Positions 1 to 12,660 are shown, counted from the first letter of the stretch. The stretch: DNA of 64,000 nucleotides from Smallanthus sonchifolius (GCA_023525975.1 CM042020.1:15773001-15837000); one strand, 5' to 3'. Numbers and translations: made by a program. Notes: generated by a model not told the origin, from the letters alone.

Positions 1-1580
1 CATGTGGGATATTTTACTTAAAAACAAGGATGAAGCATTTGGAGATTTCAAAGAGTTTAAAGGTTTTGTTGAAGGTGAAATTGGATGCAAGCTTGGAGTG
101 TTTCAAACTGACCGGGGAAGGGATTTCACTTCAAAAGAATTCTCTAGTTATTGTGCATGAGAGGAAGTTACAAGAAATTACTCCGCTCCATACACACCCC
201 AACAGAATGGTGTTGGGGGAATGGCGTAATCGAACAATCATTGGTATGATACAAAGCACTCTTAAAGGAACTAATGTTCCAAGGATGTTGTGTTGCTAGA
301 CAAGCCATATATATAAAAAATCGAGTACCTACGAAAGCATTATCTGACAAGACAAGGTATGAATCACTCAAGGGGGGTAAACCAAACTTGGAACATCTTC
401 AGGTTTTTGGGTGTGTTGGTTATGTAAAAACACCTTCTATAACATTGCTAAAGAAACTAGAAGATATACCATAGCATTCTGATGGTTTACCTTGGGTCGG
501 AACCCAGATCAAAAGCATAGAGGATGTACGATCCGACCGGTAACCGGGTACACGTAAGTCGGGATGTAGTCTTTAACAAGAAGAAAGGTTGGAACTGGGA
601 AAAGAATAATGGACATGAAACAAACATTGAACAGTTTCTGGAACAATTTATTGTTAATCTCGAAGATATTGGAGGTGTTTCGGGTGACCCGCCAGACCCA
701 ACAAGGCAAGGAAATGTAATCGGGCAGGAGGCCCAGTCACGAGATATGGGAGCCGAGATCATGTAGATCGAAAAGAATAACACTTGGGAACTAATTGACC
801 TACCGAAAGGACAACAACCCATTAGCCTTAAATTGGTTTTTAAAGTCAAGAAAGATGCTTCGTGAAAGATAGTGAAGTATAAGGCACGCCTTGCGGCTAA
901 AGGTTACGTGCAAAAGTTCGACATTGATTATAATGAGGTTTTCGCTCTAGTGGACTAAATCGAAACCGAAAGGTTATTGCTTGGCTTGGCCGCCCGAGAG
1001 GGGTGGGAAGTTCACCATCTTGATGTGAAATCGGCTTTCTTGCATGGTGGCTTGGAGGAGACCGTGTATGTAAGTCAACCAGATGTGTTTATAAATAAAG
1101 GCAGTGAAGGAAAGGTCTATTGTTTGATAAAGGCTCTTTACAGGTTAAAACAAGCTCCCCGCGCTTGGAATCACAAGCTTAATAGTGTGCTAAAACAACT
1201 CTAGTTTTCAAGATGTCAACATGAGATGGCGGTGTACTTAAAGTATAGTTTAAATATTATACTAATTATTGGAATCTATGTTGATGATTTGATTGTGACA
1301 TGTTCAAGTGTCGAAGAAATTGCTAAGTTTAAAAAGCAAATGGAGGAGCAATTTGGGTCTGTTGTCTTTCTACCTTGGTATTGAAGTTTCATAGACCAAA
1401 ACGGGATCGAGATCAAACAAGAGAGTTATGCCCGGAAGATCTTGCAAGAGACTAGATTACAAGAATGTATTGTCACAAACTGTCCACTTGAACAAGGCAT
1501 GAAGCTCTCTAAGGATAAAGAGGGAAATCATGTTAATCCTACCACTTACCGAAGTCTAATCGGACGGTTGAGGTACCTAC
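1..1580 (+). pseudogene. Copia element X, integrase and RT part (broken)
   Basis: This is the pol of a Ty1/copia retrotransposon, cut off by the window start. The integrase region shows the QTDRG and APYTPQQNGV blocks near 105-215, in shifting frames. A linker with WNWEKNN follows, then the RT with KYKARLAAKGY (about 880-905), HHLDVKSAFLHG (about 1012-1047), ALYRLKQAPRAW and the catalytic IYVDD near 1280. Stops and frameshifts break it in many places, for example the stops near 764 and 1203 and between 863 and 957, so no product is expected. The RT stops abruptly after GRLRYL at 1580, where LTR A begins, and resumes at 10331 with a sequence matching the expected LRPDLSF block. The identification is firm; the lineage within copia was not resolved. 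Confidence 0.93.
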
Positions 1581-2214
1581 TGTTGGACAGGTATGCCCAA
1601 GTAACGACATCCGATAGTACTGCTATCAAGGTAGGATCCAAAGGGTTGCACCACGAGCAACGAACAATGAGATTATTTAAAAGGTCTAAATAATCTAACA
1701 CGATCGCACTTTAAGTGAAACGGGAGACGTTTATTTATTTGTAATTAGATTGCGAGTAATTAAAACGAATTAAATTAGTTAATTATCAAAGATTTGATAA
1801 TTAGAGAACTGATTTAATAATTATCAAAGTGTTTGATAAATACTGATTAGGTTTATTTACTAGATTAATTATTATTTGGATTAATAATTAATTAGTAATT
1901 ACTATGTTTATTTAATAAGTACTTAATTTAATTATTAAACTCTAACTTTCTCTCCAAGATTTATAAAAGTTAAAAATATCAGATTAAGTAGATGTTAAAC
2001 ACACACAACTAATTGAAAATCCTAATCACACTCTCCCCTCCCTCTCCCTGCGTCGGTCAACCACCTCCGTCGCCGACGACGTTTCCGGCCGCCATCCCTA
2101 TGCCACCATGCGCCACCCCTTTGCCGCCTTGCATCGCAGGTTCTTGCCGCCACTAGGGTTTTACGAACAAGTTTGTGGAACCGGGTTCGTGTGTGGCTCG
2201 ATCTAGAGGAAACC

Positions 2215-3429
2215 TGACGAGTGTGGGATTGTATAAGAGTTATTGTGCTTAATTTCATATATTTATGTGAATTATTTTATGAAACGCGTGTACTTTGAGT
2301 GTGTTATGGTTTATAGGTGATTGGATGCTAAACACACATTTTGGCGGCATTTGGGAGGAAGTTCTACAGTGCAAAACTTGACATAGGCATATCCCGGTCT
2401 AGAAAATGAGTTACGGAGGCCATAATATATGAAACCTGAGTTTCTCGGCGAGACGAGGTGAAAAAGAAGAGAAGAAGTAATTTCAGCGCATGGGGTGACG
2501 CAAATCAGGATATTTGGGTGTGCTGAGTGAATAGTGGCGCAAATTGTGCTGAAATTGGCACAAATTGCGCCGGGTGTCGGTCTGGTTCCGAATTTTTTGG
2601 GTTTTGGCCTCTTTTTAAGTCAAGTGTTTAGGGTTTCGCAAATAATCTTTCCCAGCCGTTTTGGGGAGTTTCTAAGGCGATTTTTAGAGGAGAAACACTA
2701 TTCCATCATCATCTTTCATGTTAGATCATTTCCTACTAATCATTGAAGATTCCATGACGTCCATGAGCGGCTAAACCACCTATGATCATTCCTGGGTCGA
2801 CGGTTAGTGTTAGTCGTCGTGTTCAACTAGATTTTATTATTGTTTAGCTACAAACTTTGTTGAATCTTGATTTACTATGTTTGTTGGTTTGATTCGTATG
2901 GTTAAACGAACCCTTTTACTTTATTTACTGAGGAACTTCTAGTGTTTTGGTTTATTATCAATAACAAGTAGTAATCTTTGAATCTTGTGATTGTGGTTTG
3001 GTAATTGTGTGGATTATACTTCGAGTGTGTCATTAGTCGGTCTTGTATTGTCAATCAACGCATTCTAATTCTTAGTCTTGCAATTATTTATCTGTTGAGT
3101 CATTTAAGCGATCCATGTCTATGTGGATTCCAATTTGATATTATCTAGTTACATGTCGTGCTTCATAACCTGAAACCCGGGAATGGTTCTTTTTCCCTAA
3201 TTATTTTAAAATCCTAATCACTTTCGTTTGTTCTAGTAATCAATTTTATAATCGATCACTTTACAAAATCAGGTTACTTTTAATCATCTAGGTTATTTAG
3301 AGTTTTCATAATTAACATTTTCCACGAATTACATGTGGATTCGACAACCCTACTTTTCTATACTACAGTATAAGTTAGCTAAAAACTGAGTTTTAAATAT
3401 ACTTTTGATTAGCCTTGACATCACGATCA
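2215..3429 (+). repeat. 5' LTR of element B
   Basis: 1215-bp LTR starting TGACGAGTGTG and ending CGATCA. It matches the 3' copy over its whole length once insertion C is removed (1215 against about 1212 bp). Confidence 0.9.
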
Positions 3430-3432
3430 AAA

Positions 3433-3450
3433 TGGCGCCATTGCCGGGGA
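3433..3450 (+). promoter_or_regulatory. Primer-binding site of B (tRNA-Asp type)
   Basis: TGGCGCCATTGCCGGGGA lies three bases after the 5' LTR. From general knowledge of plant gypsy elements, this is the complement of the tRNA-Asp 3' end, used to prime minus-strand DNA synthesis in Athila/Tat-type elements. Confidence 0.88.
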
Positions 3451-3542
3451 ATACGTGCGTAAAGTGTTAGTTTTGATTAGTTTAATTTAGTGTAGTACTA
3501 CTTTGGTTGTGTTTACTTGTGCAGGATAATCGTAGTATTATC

Positions 3543-4547
3543 ATGGACTGTGATTATGATGATGGTGATGATTATGATGATCTGTGTATGTGTTGTGGGG
3601 CCCCTGATCATTGGGCTCAAGATTGCCTAATGTTCGAAAGCAAATACGGAACGATTGAGAGGGGATGTTCTGAATACAGGAGACGGATGGGATATGTGAG
3701 GAAAGACTATGAAGATGAAGATACAGAATATGAAGATGAAGAGATGTCATCCAATTATCCACCCTATGATTCTTACAGCCAAATGAACTAGAACTTTCAA
3801 GGGTACAATCAATAAGGAGGTAGTCAATATTACCAAAACCAGCAACAGAATTACAATCAAGGTAACTACCCGAGAGGTTCATACAATCAGGGCGATTACT
3901 AACAAGTCCAACAACAATACCAACAGAGGAACCATCAACAGCAAAACCAATGCTAGTTTCAAGGTAACTAACAAAATATTTCACTAACTGATGTTCTCGA
4001 AGTAATCAATGATCTGGCAAAGATAATAGATCAAAACCGAGAGGTTCAAGAAAAGATCAATGAATCAATTGTAAGACAGATTGGTCAGATAGCTGAGGAA
4101 TGGGCACAAATAGAAGCAAGGGAAGTAGTTGTGGAGAATAATACCACACCAATTCCCCTAGTTTATGAAGAAGTGGTTCTGGCACCGGTCATGGTTGATG
4201 ATGAAGCAGAAGAAGAGGTTGTAGGTTTACCGGAGCACGAAGTGGAAGGTTTAGACTTAGTTGACGACACAACACTTCTAGAAGAACCGGTAAATAAGGT
4301 AAACAATGTGATTCTTATGTGTCCTCCCATAGTTATTCCATCGATAGAAAAGGTTGAGAAGGATGGTTTGAGGTCAGGGAAAAGGATGGTGGAGATGGAG
4401 GACATTGGAGAGTTTATTCAGAAGAGAGCCCGCATCGATCCAACTAACCAACATGTTGATCATGGAACAACAAGTAGGGACATGGTATGTAAACTACCGA
4501 GCATACACGGGAAACTCGGTAGGCAAATGTGGATTCAAGTTGTCTAA
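3543..4547 (+). pseudogene. Gag-like reading frame of B with zinc knuckle (internal stops)
   Basis: The frame opens with an acidic stretch rich in Asp and Tyr, then a CX2CX4HX4C zinc knuckle (CMCCGAPDHWAQDC) near residue 17-30, then a second acidic stretch. A Gln/Asn/Tyr-rich region (about 3790-3980) contains at least five stop codons but stays in the same frame as the next open part. That part holds a segment resembling the end of Athila-type gag (RQIGQIAEEWAQIEAR) and an acidic tail ending at 4547. The usual long N-terminal capsid domain is absent, so the knuckle lies at the start. It would have bound RNA as a nucleocapsid-like protein. It is a decayed, truncated gag. Confidence 0.72.
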
Positions 4548-6356
4548 CATTGACTCAACAAACATAATGATCATAAGGAAGTGAGTTTGGACCGGACACA
4601 TCAGGTATAGAGCTTTTTTTAGGAACGTGGTAGGTAAATGTTCAATGCAACCACCATGAGAGCCACATAAGGTACGGTCTGGCTGAAGACCTAGCTTAAA
4701 ACTTAGCGCTAACCAGGAGGCAACCCGACTTTTTAGCATTTTTGTTTGTTTTTGTTTCAGTTCTTTGTCACTATAGCAAGACCCAAGTGTGGGGAAGGCT
4801 CATGGAGGAAAACATAGAACTTTGTGGGTGTGTTCGCTAAAAACTCTCATGAGACTTCACTTATCCACTCGAGCTACCGGGGGTTTAAAAGGCTTGTTGC
4901 ATATGCTAAATGCAACACTGATTCCTACGAAAGTGAGTGTTAGGAGTTTGCTCTACGCACACAAGGACCTCACCATGAAAATATAATCAGGTCATGTGCT
5001 CTTTTCTAGTTTTATGTTTCTTTGTTTATTTGTTTTTTAGTGTGTTTAGTCGTTAATTTTGTGTTTAATTGAGTCATGCGGCAAGTGAGTAGTCGACGCT
5101 GCTTGCATTGATTTGGGAATGTGATGGTGAATACTCTCGTTCCACACAAATTTTTCACTCTAACCATACATTGGGGACAATGTATCCTAAGTGTGGGGAT
5201 GGGGGGAACTTAAAGGAAAGAGTTGGAGAAATGGAAATTTGGACAAATCTTGAATTTTTTTGCAAATGTCCTAAGCAGGTCCAATTGTGCTTGGAAAACT
5301 AGATTTTTCAATGTTAATCATCAACTTTTTACCTGCTAACATATTGGTCTAGGTCCTTAGTCATGGTCGTACTCAAAATTGTGAAAAGTGAGAAGCTGTC
5401 TAAACAGGGGTAATGAGCTGGAAGGCTGACTTTTCGTTCATGTGATTTCAATGTTACCGTGATATGTTTTGATCATGACCTAGGTTGTTCATGAAGATGA
5501 TTAACATTAGGATGCACCTTAGGAATTGTTGAGCCTTTTTTTAATTTTTTAGATCCTACCCTTAATTATCCGTTAGACACCAAGTGTGAGCCTTTATTTG
5601 TGTTCAAACCCATTAGATAACCCATTAAACCTTTTAGCCTTTTTATTTTTAAACCCATTTGATGGAATTCAATTGGATAAGTGAAGTTTTTTACCTATTA
5701 ATTCGGCCGAAGGCCATGCCTCGAGCTTCGGTAAGTCAATGTGTACGTTTTCAATTATACGTGAATATAGGATGAAAAAAGGTTACATTATTCGAAGTAG
5801 GAGAAGTTGGGCGAATGAGCCCAAGGGCCAATGTTGTCCATGCTTAAAAGAGAGTCGATGTTAGTGAACCCCAACTGAGAGGAGAGAATATGGGCCAATG
5901 TTTGCCCCAGGTGAGGTAATTGATTTATTTGGGATATTATTTAGTAAGGATATTGGTACAGTGCTTCATTGATGTTATCTTAAGCCTTACCCAGTTGGAT
6001 TTCATCATTTTAGACAATTTCAATCCTTAATCCGCACCTTAACCCAAGCCTTAAATTTTAAGCTATAAAAGTCCTTTTGATTTGTGTACAACATGTGTCT
6101 ATTTTAGAAAGGTGTGGTTGCGTGCATGGGGAAAGCTTGAAGGTTTGTTAAACTCGGTTAGATAATTGGTGTGAAATATGATGTCTTTACTTGTAAAAGA
6201 AAGCATTATTGAATGAGTTAAAGTTTGATGAGTTGAGTATGACTTTGGACCTTAACTGAGAGTTGACGAGGGGTTAGTGAAGTGTATTTGTTAACATGGT
6301 TGAATAGTTGCATGCGAGCTTTGCATGAGGGCAAGCAAATGGCAAGTGTAGGGATG
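4548..6356 (+). other. Non-coding interior of B
   Basis: I see no reading frame worth naming. It contains blocks that recur in Athila/Tat-type elements: a GGAGGCAACCCG block near 4720, two AAGTGTGGGGA purine tracts near 4790 and 5190, and a short hairpin (ATACATTG...CAATGTAT, about 5165-5185). The stretch just before the 3' LTR (AGTGTAGGGATG) is the probable polypurine tract. Confidence 0.6.
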
Positions 6357-9300
6357 TGATGAGTGTGTGATTGTAGGAAAGTTATTGTGCTTAATTTAAT
6401 ATCTTTATGTTAATTATAATTTGGAACGCGTGTACTTTATGTGTGTTATGGTTTACAAGTGATTGGATGCTAAACACGTGTTTTGGAGGCATTTGGGAGG
6501 AAGTTCTACAATCCAAAACTTGACATAGGCATATTACGGGCTAGAAAATGAGTTACGGGGGTCATAATATATGAAACCTGAGTTTCTCGACGAGACGAAG
6601 GTGAAAAAGAAGAGTATAAGTAATTTCAGCGCATGGGGTGGCGCAAATCAGGAACTTTGGGTGTGCTGAGTGAATAGTGGCACAAATTACGCTGAAATTG
6701 GCGCAAATTGCGCCGGGTTGGTTCCAAATCTTTTTGGTTTTTGGCCCCGTTTTAAGTCATGTGTTTAGGGTTTCGAAAATAATCCTTTCCCAACTGTTTT
6801 GGGGAGTTTCTAAGGCGATTTTTAGAGGAGAAAAACTATTCCATCATCATCTTTCATGTTAGATCAATTCCTACTCATCATTGAAGATTCCATGACGTCA
6901 ATGAGCGGCTAAACCACCCGTGATCATTCCTGGCTGGACTGTTAGTGTTAGTCGTCGTGTTCAACTAGATTTTATTATTGTTTGGCTATAAACTTTGTTG
7001 AATCTTGATTTACTTTGTTTGTTAGTTTGATTCGTATGGTTAAACGAACCCTTTTATTTTATTTATTGAGAAACTTCTAGTCTTTTGGTTTATTATCAAT
7101 AACAAGTATTAATCTTTGAATCTTGTGATTGTGGTTTGGTAATTGTGTGAATTATACTTCGAGTGTGTCATTAGTCGGTCTTGTATCACCAATCAACGCA
7201 TTCCAATTCTTAGTATTGCAATTATTTATCTTTCGAGTCATTTAAGCGGTCCATGTCTATGTGGATTCCAATTTGATATTATCTAGTTAAATGCCGTGCT
7301 TCATAACGTGAATCCTGGGAATGGTTCTTTTTCTCTAATTGTTTTAAAACGCTAATTACTTTCATTTGTTCCGGTAATCAAGTTTGTTGTGACACCCGAC
7401 ATTTTGAGGCTAACACCGTTAATACAAACTCCGTTATCTCAATCATTCATTCATGCATTACACTTGATTAGGGTTAATTAAGTGTGTCTGTTATTGCACA
7501 AACACTCACGTAACGGTAATTTAGAGAATTTCCGAATCACACGAGTGTGTCCCCGAACGTTGGTGAATAATCAAAATAATATTCCGAACAATTATATTTA
7601 ATATAATTTATGTGAAATTTTGTGTTATGTGATTTTATGCTTAATTCGTGAACATCTGTAAAACCGCATATGTTTACGCGTAACAACGTGATTTTATTGC
7701 GTTAGTAATTTTTATAAAAAGAATTTATAAAAATAATTATTAGAAACCATTTTATGTAATTAGAATTAATTAAATAAATCCATGGATCAGTTAAATTAAA
7801 CCATGGATCACCCAAACTTATATTTTAACCCATTTTTGGCCTATGGAATTACCTTATATATAGAATTTTTATAAAACCCTAATCTCAAACCCCCTCCCTT
7901 GGCCGAAACCCCTTCCCCTCCTTCTCTTGAAATCATCGACCACCCCCACCATCAAACCACTCCCAAATCGATTTCCATAGTGCAATTACTCGTGTTTTTG
8001 ATCAAATCAAGTGCTAATAATCACTAGTAACGCATCAAGTAAGATTTTTATTCGTTTTTATATGCCTTTTGCGATTATGGTTTATGTGAAGCCCTAGTTC
8101 ATCCAAACAATGAATTTTATCAATAAAGATGTCAACTTTAATGTTAATTATGTGTTGTTATCATATTTGCATGGATTTGATGTTGTTAGAAAAACCCTAG
8201 TTGTATGAAAACCGAGGGTTACTATTATTAGTAACTTTATTGATTATCTAGATTGCATGTTAGACGTGATTGATGTGTTATGATTATGTTAATACATTAG
8301 TTGATTCATGATAATGTGTTTTGGTGAATTGGATTTCATGTATCTAGCTCGGTTTCTAAAAGTAGAAACTTTATTTGTCATGAACGTCAATGGTTTGCAA
8401 TTTAGACATGCATGTTGTAGTTTGACGATAGTTTTATGTTAGTTAGGACATAATAACATGTTTTTAAGTGTTAGATTTTAGAAATCACGCATGGTGTTCA
8501 TAACTTGCTACATATAGTAACTTTTTGGAATGTGATGATTTCTTATGTGTTAGGATGAACATAGAAACATTTTAGGAACCTTAAATCATTGAATTTGCAA
8601 TTGTGTTCTTAACTTACTATAAAAGGAAACTTTAATTGGAATTATGAACTACATGTTGAGTTCTAGACATATAGTATGTGATGTGTTGATCTAGGGCGTG
8701 TTAGATTGGCCTCCTGAACATGTTGGTAAAGATAGTTTCCAGAAAATGTGACTCTTGATCATACCTTCTAAATGTGAAAGGTAATTGTGCTAACATGCTA
8801 GAACAATAAGGAAGTATTGTTAAGTGTTACCTGCATGATCTTATTTGCATAATATGATAGTATTATACTAATTGAACATTAATTCATACATTGAGCCACC
8901 AACGGGTCGTCGGGTCAAACTTGGTCAAACTGAGTCAAACTAGTTAACTCTTTTCAAAACACACAAACAATGGGATTGTTTGGATATAAAAGGGTCTTAT
9001 GAACCAACTCGAACACACACTCATAGAATTATGTAATATAGGTAGCCGTTAGTGGGTCACCTGTTTATTACTAGATGTTTTAGCACGCACACTAAGGTGA
9101 GTTTCACGGCCTCTCTTTTACTTACTTTCCTTTTTGGGGGAGAGAGCATGCACACAAACAATTTTGGATTTCTGTATTATTGTTATATCACTTGCGTACT
9201 AAAGTGCAAACATTACCATTAAAGTCCTTACATCTCGAACCGTTAGTATAGGAACTTAGCGAGGTAATCTTGAGTAGTACTACTGGGTTTGACAAACCTC

Positions 9301-10063
9301 ACCTGCGTTAGTAGCGCTAACTCGACTGGAGGTCGAACGGGTGTAATATTGACCTAAACACATAGCCATTGTTTTGGTAGACATGGCAGAAGGCAAACAA
9401 ACCAAACAGTCAACTTCGGTTGCGAAACACTTATAGTAGCATGAACATAGACTAGCTATCTATTGATATACTTTATTTACATTATCTTGCAAACATCAAA
9501 CATTTATTTATAAACCTGTGAACTCACCAACCTTGTGTTGACACTTTAAACATGTCTTTCTCAGGTCGCTAAGGTACACTTCAGGATTAGGATGCATCGG
9601 AGTTGAATGGTTTTCATTAAACAATTTAAACACGTTTTAATTACTTTAACTTATTTGGTTTTGGGAGCCTTTGTTTTGCACATTGGTAATTCTTGAAATT
9701 TACTTTTATTTTATGCTTCCGCATTTCTTACAAACTTAACGGTATTTTCTCATGTTAATGAGCAACATTGGTATTTTAAAACTCATATAGTGGTCGTTCA
9801 ATATAACTAATGACAATGATCCAGGTTTGTCACGCGCCTTGTGGTATAACCCCGCAGGTGGAATTTGAGGGTGTGACATTTGTAATCGATTACTTTACAA
9901 AATCAGGTTACTTTTCATCATCTAGGTTATTTAGAGTTTTCATAATTAACATTTTCCATGAATTCTCTGTGAATTCGACAACCCTACTTTTCTATACTAT
10001 AGTCTAAGGTAGCTAAGAACAGAGTTTTAAATATATTTTTTATTAGCCTTGACATCGCGATCA
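6357..10063 (+). repeat. 3' LTR of element B, interrupted by solo LTR C
   Basis: It starts TGATGAGTGTG, parallels the 5' LTR to about 7388, then resumes at 9884 and ends CGATCA at 10063. Removing 7389-9878 and one TTTGT duplication restores an LTR of the same length as the 5' copy. Confidence 0.9.
7389..9878 (+). mobile_element. Gypsy-type solo LTR C (2.49 kb)
   Basis: It starts TGTGACACCC and ends GGGTGTGACA, a 10-bp inverted terminus with one mismatch, flanked by TTTGT duplications (7384-7388 and 9879-9883). There is no primer site, polypurine tract or coding region inside, so this is one LTR alone. A TATA-like run near 7852-7875 followed by a pyrimidine-rich leader supports + orientation. 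The ends and size fit a Ty3/gypsy (Tekay-like) LTR. The short frame at 9810-10007 crosses its right edge and is spurious. Confidence 0.88.
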
Positions 10064-10330
10064 AAACCAAGGAGTTTGGTTATCCCGGGAGCTCGTTTTA
10101 GCAGATCTAGCGAATGGGTTCGTTGATATGCAGTGCTTCCATTCGATTAGCTGTTTACTTCTGGGAAGGTAGAACCCTAAACTGACTATGGTTGTATTTT
10201 GTTTCTGTTATGTTTGCATTTGGACTCCTGGTGGGCAGTTTAGGGTTTATGACCTAGACTGATTCGTACGTTTTTGTTCCGCAATGTTTATATCAATATT
10301 GTTTTGAAACCCTTGTACGCAACCCCAACA

Positions 10331-10976
10331 CCTACTACATTTGAGACCCGACTTGAGTTTCTCTATTGGGCTTGTAAGTCATACATGCAAGACCCAAAAT
10401 AGTCTCAGATACAAGCCTTGAAGCATATCCTAAGGTACGTGAATGGAACAACATCATATGGGTTAAAGTACTCGAAGGGTGGAAGTCGCCACCTTTACGG
10501 TTATGGTGATAGTAGCCATGGAGTAGACATGGATGATGAAAAGAGTACCACCAGGCACATGTTCTATTTCTGTGATGCACCGGTAACTTGGTGCAAGCTA
10601 TCATGGCTTTGTCTTCATGTGAAGCCGAGTACATGGCCGCCACTGCAACTGCTTGTCAGGCAATATGGCTTCATAAATTGTTGAGTGAAATCGCTGGGTT
10701 TCCAACTCAAACCATGGTGTTGTATGTTGATAATCAATCGGCCATCGCTCTTACAAAGAACCTGGTATTTCACGATCGAAGAAAGCACATTAATACGAGG
10801 TATCATTTTATTCAGGAATGCATCGAAAAGGGAGAGATCAAGTTAGAACATATAGCCGACACCCAACAATGAGCTGACCCGTTAACTACAACACTACCAC
10901 GAGTAAGGTTTGGAGAAATGCAAGTCTTGCTAGGCGTGAAGGACTTGAAGCCCCAGACCGAGCTTAGAGGGGTAAT
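10331..10976 (+). pseudogene. Copia element X, RNase H part (broken)
   Basis: This continues the pol interrupted at 1580. It begins with the LRPDLSF block, then ALKHILRYVNGT-type sequence, the YGDSSHG and SSCEAEYMAATATACQAIW blocks, and YVDNQSAIALTKN...HINTRYHFI near the end. It would have been the RNase H that degrades template RNA. A deletion with frameshift near 10590 and an in-frame stop at about 10870 break it. After GLKPQTELRG-like residues the frame ends just before the 3' LTR. The match with 1-1580 in family, strand and shared breakpoint shows that they were one gene. Confidence 0.92.
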
Positions 10977-11300
10977 TGTTGGGCCGTAATCAAAGTCTGG
11001 GCCAACCCACTCTAGCACATGAGTGGGGAGGCTGGGTCGGTACGCCCGAGCTCATGGGTGGGCCGCAAATAAGGCTTGGTTTTTTGATTAAATTGGTGAA
11101 TTATAAACTTAGAAATTTTTGTGATCTGATTGTTTTCTTTTTTTCCCAAGTCTTGTAATTATATATAAACCCGAGTTTATGGGTTGTATAGATATATTGG
11201 TTTTCGAGTTTAATGAAAGCCTAGATCGAGTTTATGTTCTAAATTCCCTGTTTTGTTCGTTACGGTTCTGGTTATCAATCTTCAAATTCTAACCGTGTTC
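10977..11300 (+). repeat. 3' LTR of copia element X (right end approximate)
   Basis: The LTR starts TGTTGGGCC after a short purine tract (AGAGGGG, 10965-10972). It has a TATA-like run near 11158-11168. I could not place the right end because the 5' LTR lies outside the window. Confidence 0.65.
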
Positions 11301-11879
11301 ATTTTATACAGGTTTTACTGTATTAGAATCCTCCATAGTTTGTAGCAATGGTTTTTTTCTTTTACGTATACTATCTTGTCATTTAGCTTTCCTAGTACCT
11401 TTTTATATTCGTGCACCAACATCTTACTCGTCATCATAATGTTTCGATACAAGTAAATTTTCAAGTCTTTTTATGTTTCAGGTTTCACAAATCTCTTAAC
11501 GTCACTTCTTCCACTGCAACGAACAACTTAATTTTATACACATCTAGCAAATCTAAGCAACTAAAAGTGTGTAAAATTATAAACATATACGAAAAATAAG
11601 GTATCATTATACATCTCCACGTTCAATAACATAAAGAACCCGGTTTAAACCATACACTTAAAAACGTGAAATAACTGTTCAAAACTTAGAGAAATTCGTT
11701 AGATCTCAACTTTTCGACATTGACATTATAGATTTTCTTTTATTTCTATACGCTTGCAAACTTAGAAACCCCTTACACACCTCTAAACATGACAAATGTT
11801 TATATTTATGTAGTGTTCACATGACTTGATCTTAATAATAAATATAATACGCAATTTAGATTTAAGTCGATTAGACTTA
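11301..11879. other. No recognisable feature
   Basis: AT-rich sequence with no convincing frame, repeat or transposon end. It may be old host intergenic DNA or strongly decayed transposon sequence. Confidence 0.5.
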
Positions 11880-12660
11880 AACATTAGGGCTGGCCAGTAT
11901 CTTTATAATTACATATGTAAATAAGTTGTTTGGAAGACACAAAATATACAAACACCTTCATCTTATCAGAGTAAAAAAGGCTGCATACCTCTTTTCTACC
12001 CCCCCCCCCCCCTCTCTATAAAAATTTCTAGCATATCTTTTCTCATAACCTCTCCCACTAAAGGCACTTTAGCTCATGTGCTACAACTAGCTCATCCAAT
12101 TCAGTCTCATAGCGTATTCAGAAGTTGTTGAGGATGTTTTTCGGATACCTGTCGATCCACTTCTAGGTATTGTGTGTTCTTGGGTGATAACTTGTTATCT
12201 TGGTTTCCAAACGTTAGACTATATATTGTCTCTCACTCAACTGATGAAGTTGAATATCACAAAGTAACTAATGTTGTTGCTGAAATATGTTGGATACACA
12301 ATCTTCTTCTTGAGCTTTGTTGTCTTTTGCTTCGTGCTATCATTGTCTATTGTGACAACGTCAACGTAGTCTATTTGTCCAGTAACACAGTACAACATCG
12401 ACGCACCAAACATATTACCATGGACATTCACTTTGTTCGGGAAAACGTGGGTTTTCCGTCATCACTGTTTATTGATTTTCGTTCCAGTTTGAATGTTCGT
12501 CTTCCTCCCGTTCAAACTGTAGGGTGTAATAGATATATATAGTATGTAATTTGGGGTTAAGCATTAGTGCTAGCTAACTGTCTCTAAGTATACACATGTA
12601 AATTAGTTGTTTAAAAGATATAAAAATATACTAACACCTTCAATTAATAGGTTTTTGTCT
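11880..12660 (+). mobile_element. Small relic of a second copia element
   Basis: Two related stretches of about 100 bp (about 11880-11975 and 12560-12645, both containing AAGTTGTTT or TTAGTTGTTT-type words and ending AACACCTTCA) flank a pol end and are probably LTR pieces. The left part also holds a run of 14 C (about 11999-12012). Edges are approximate and I found no clear target duplication. Confidence 0.55.
12165..12515 (+). pseudogene. Copia RNase H fragment
   Basis: The frame reads FLGDNLLSW, a block where the usual SAEAEYR is degraded to STDEVEYHK, then AEICWIHNLLLEL, VYCDNVNVVYLSSN and HIHFVRE-like residues, ending FRSSLNVRLPP. These are the last motifs of copia RNase H. An internal deletion joins VRENVG directly to the C-terminal tail. 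It belongs to a different copia lineage from element X, as the motifs differ. It is too short and degraded to be active. Confidence 0.85.

Larger units (their letters stand above)
2215..10063 (+). mobile_element. Non-autonomous Athila-like LTR retrotransposon B
   Basis: Two LTRs of about 1.21 kb flank a 2.9-kb interior. The ends are TGA...TCA with target duplications AAACC (2210-2214 and 10064-10068). A primer-binding site matching the tRNA-Asp 3' end follows the 5' LTR. The interior holds only a gag-like frame with a zinc knuckle. I see no protease, RT or integrase, so the element would have depended on a relative. The tRNA-Asp site and the conserved non-coding blocks (GGAGGCAACCCG near 4720, and AAGTGTGGGGA near 4790 and 5190) are typical of plant Athila/Tat-type gypsy elements. 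Its 3' LTR is enlarged by solo LTR C. Confidence 0.9.
1581..10330 (+). mobile_element. Solo LTR A of a copia-type element, split by B
   Basis: The segment starts TGTTGG and ends CCAACA, a perfect 6-bp terminal inverted repeat. It is flanked by identical 5-bp target duplications CCTAC (1576-1580 and 10331-10335). Without the inserted element B it is about 0.9 kb (1581-2214 plus 10069-10330), the right size for one LTR, and it shows no internal coding region. The left part has a TATA-like stretch near 1965 followed by a GC-rich leader (2030-2160), consistent with an LTR in + orientation. I infer a solo LTR left by recombination. The family is unknown. Confidence 0.85.

Noticed and set aside
3541..3984. 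147-residue minus-strand frame opposite the gag-like frame of B
   Set aside because: Shadow of the + frame; His-rich because it reads the Asp-rich codons in reverse.
10335..10643. 102-residue minus-strand frame over the X RNase H
   Set aside because: Shadow of the copia RNase H on the + strand.
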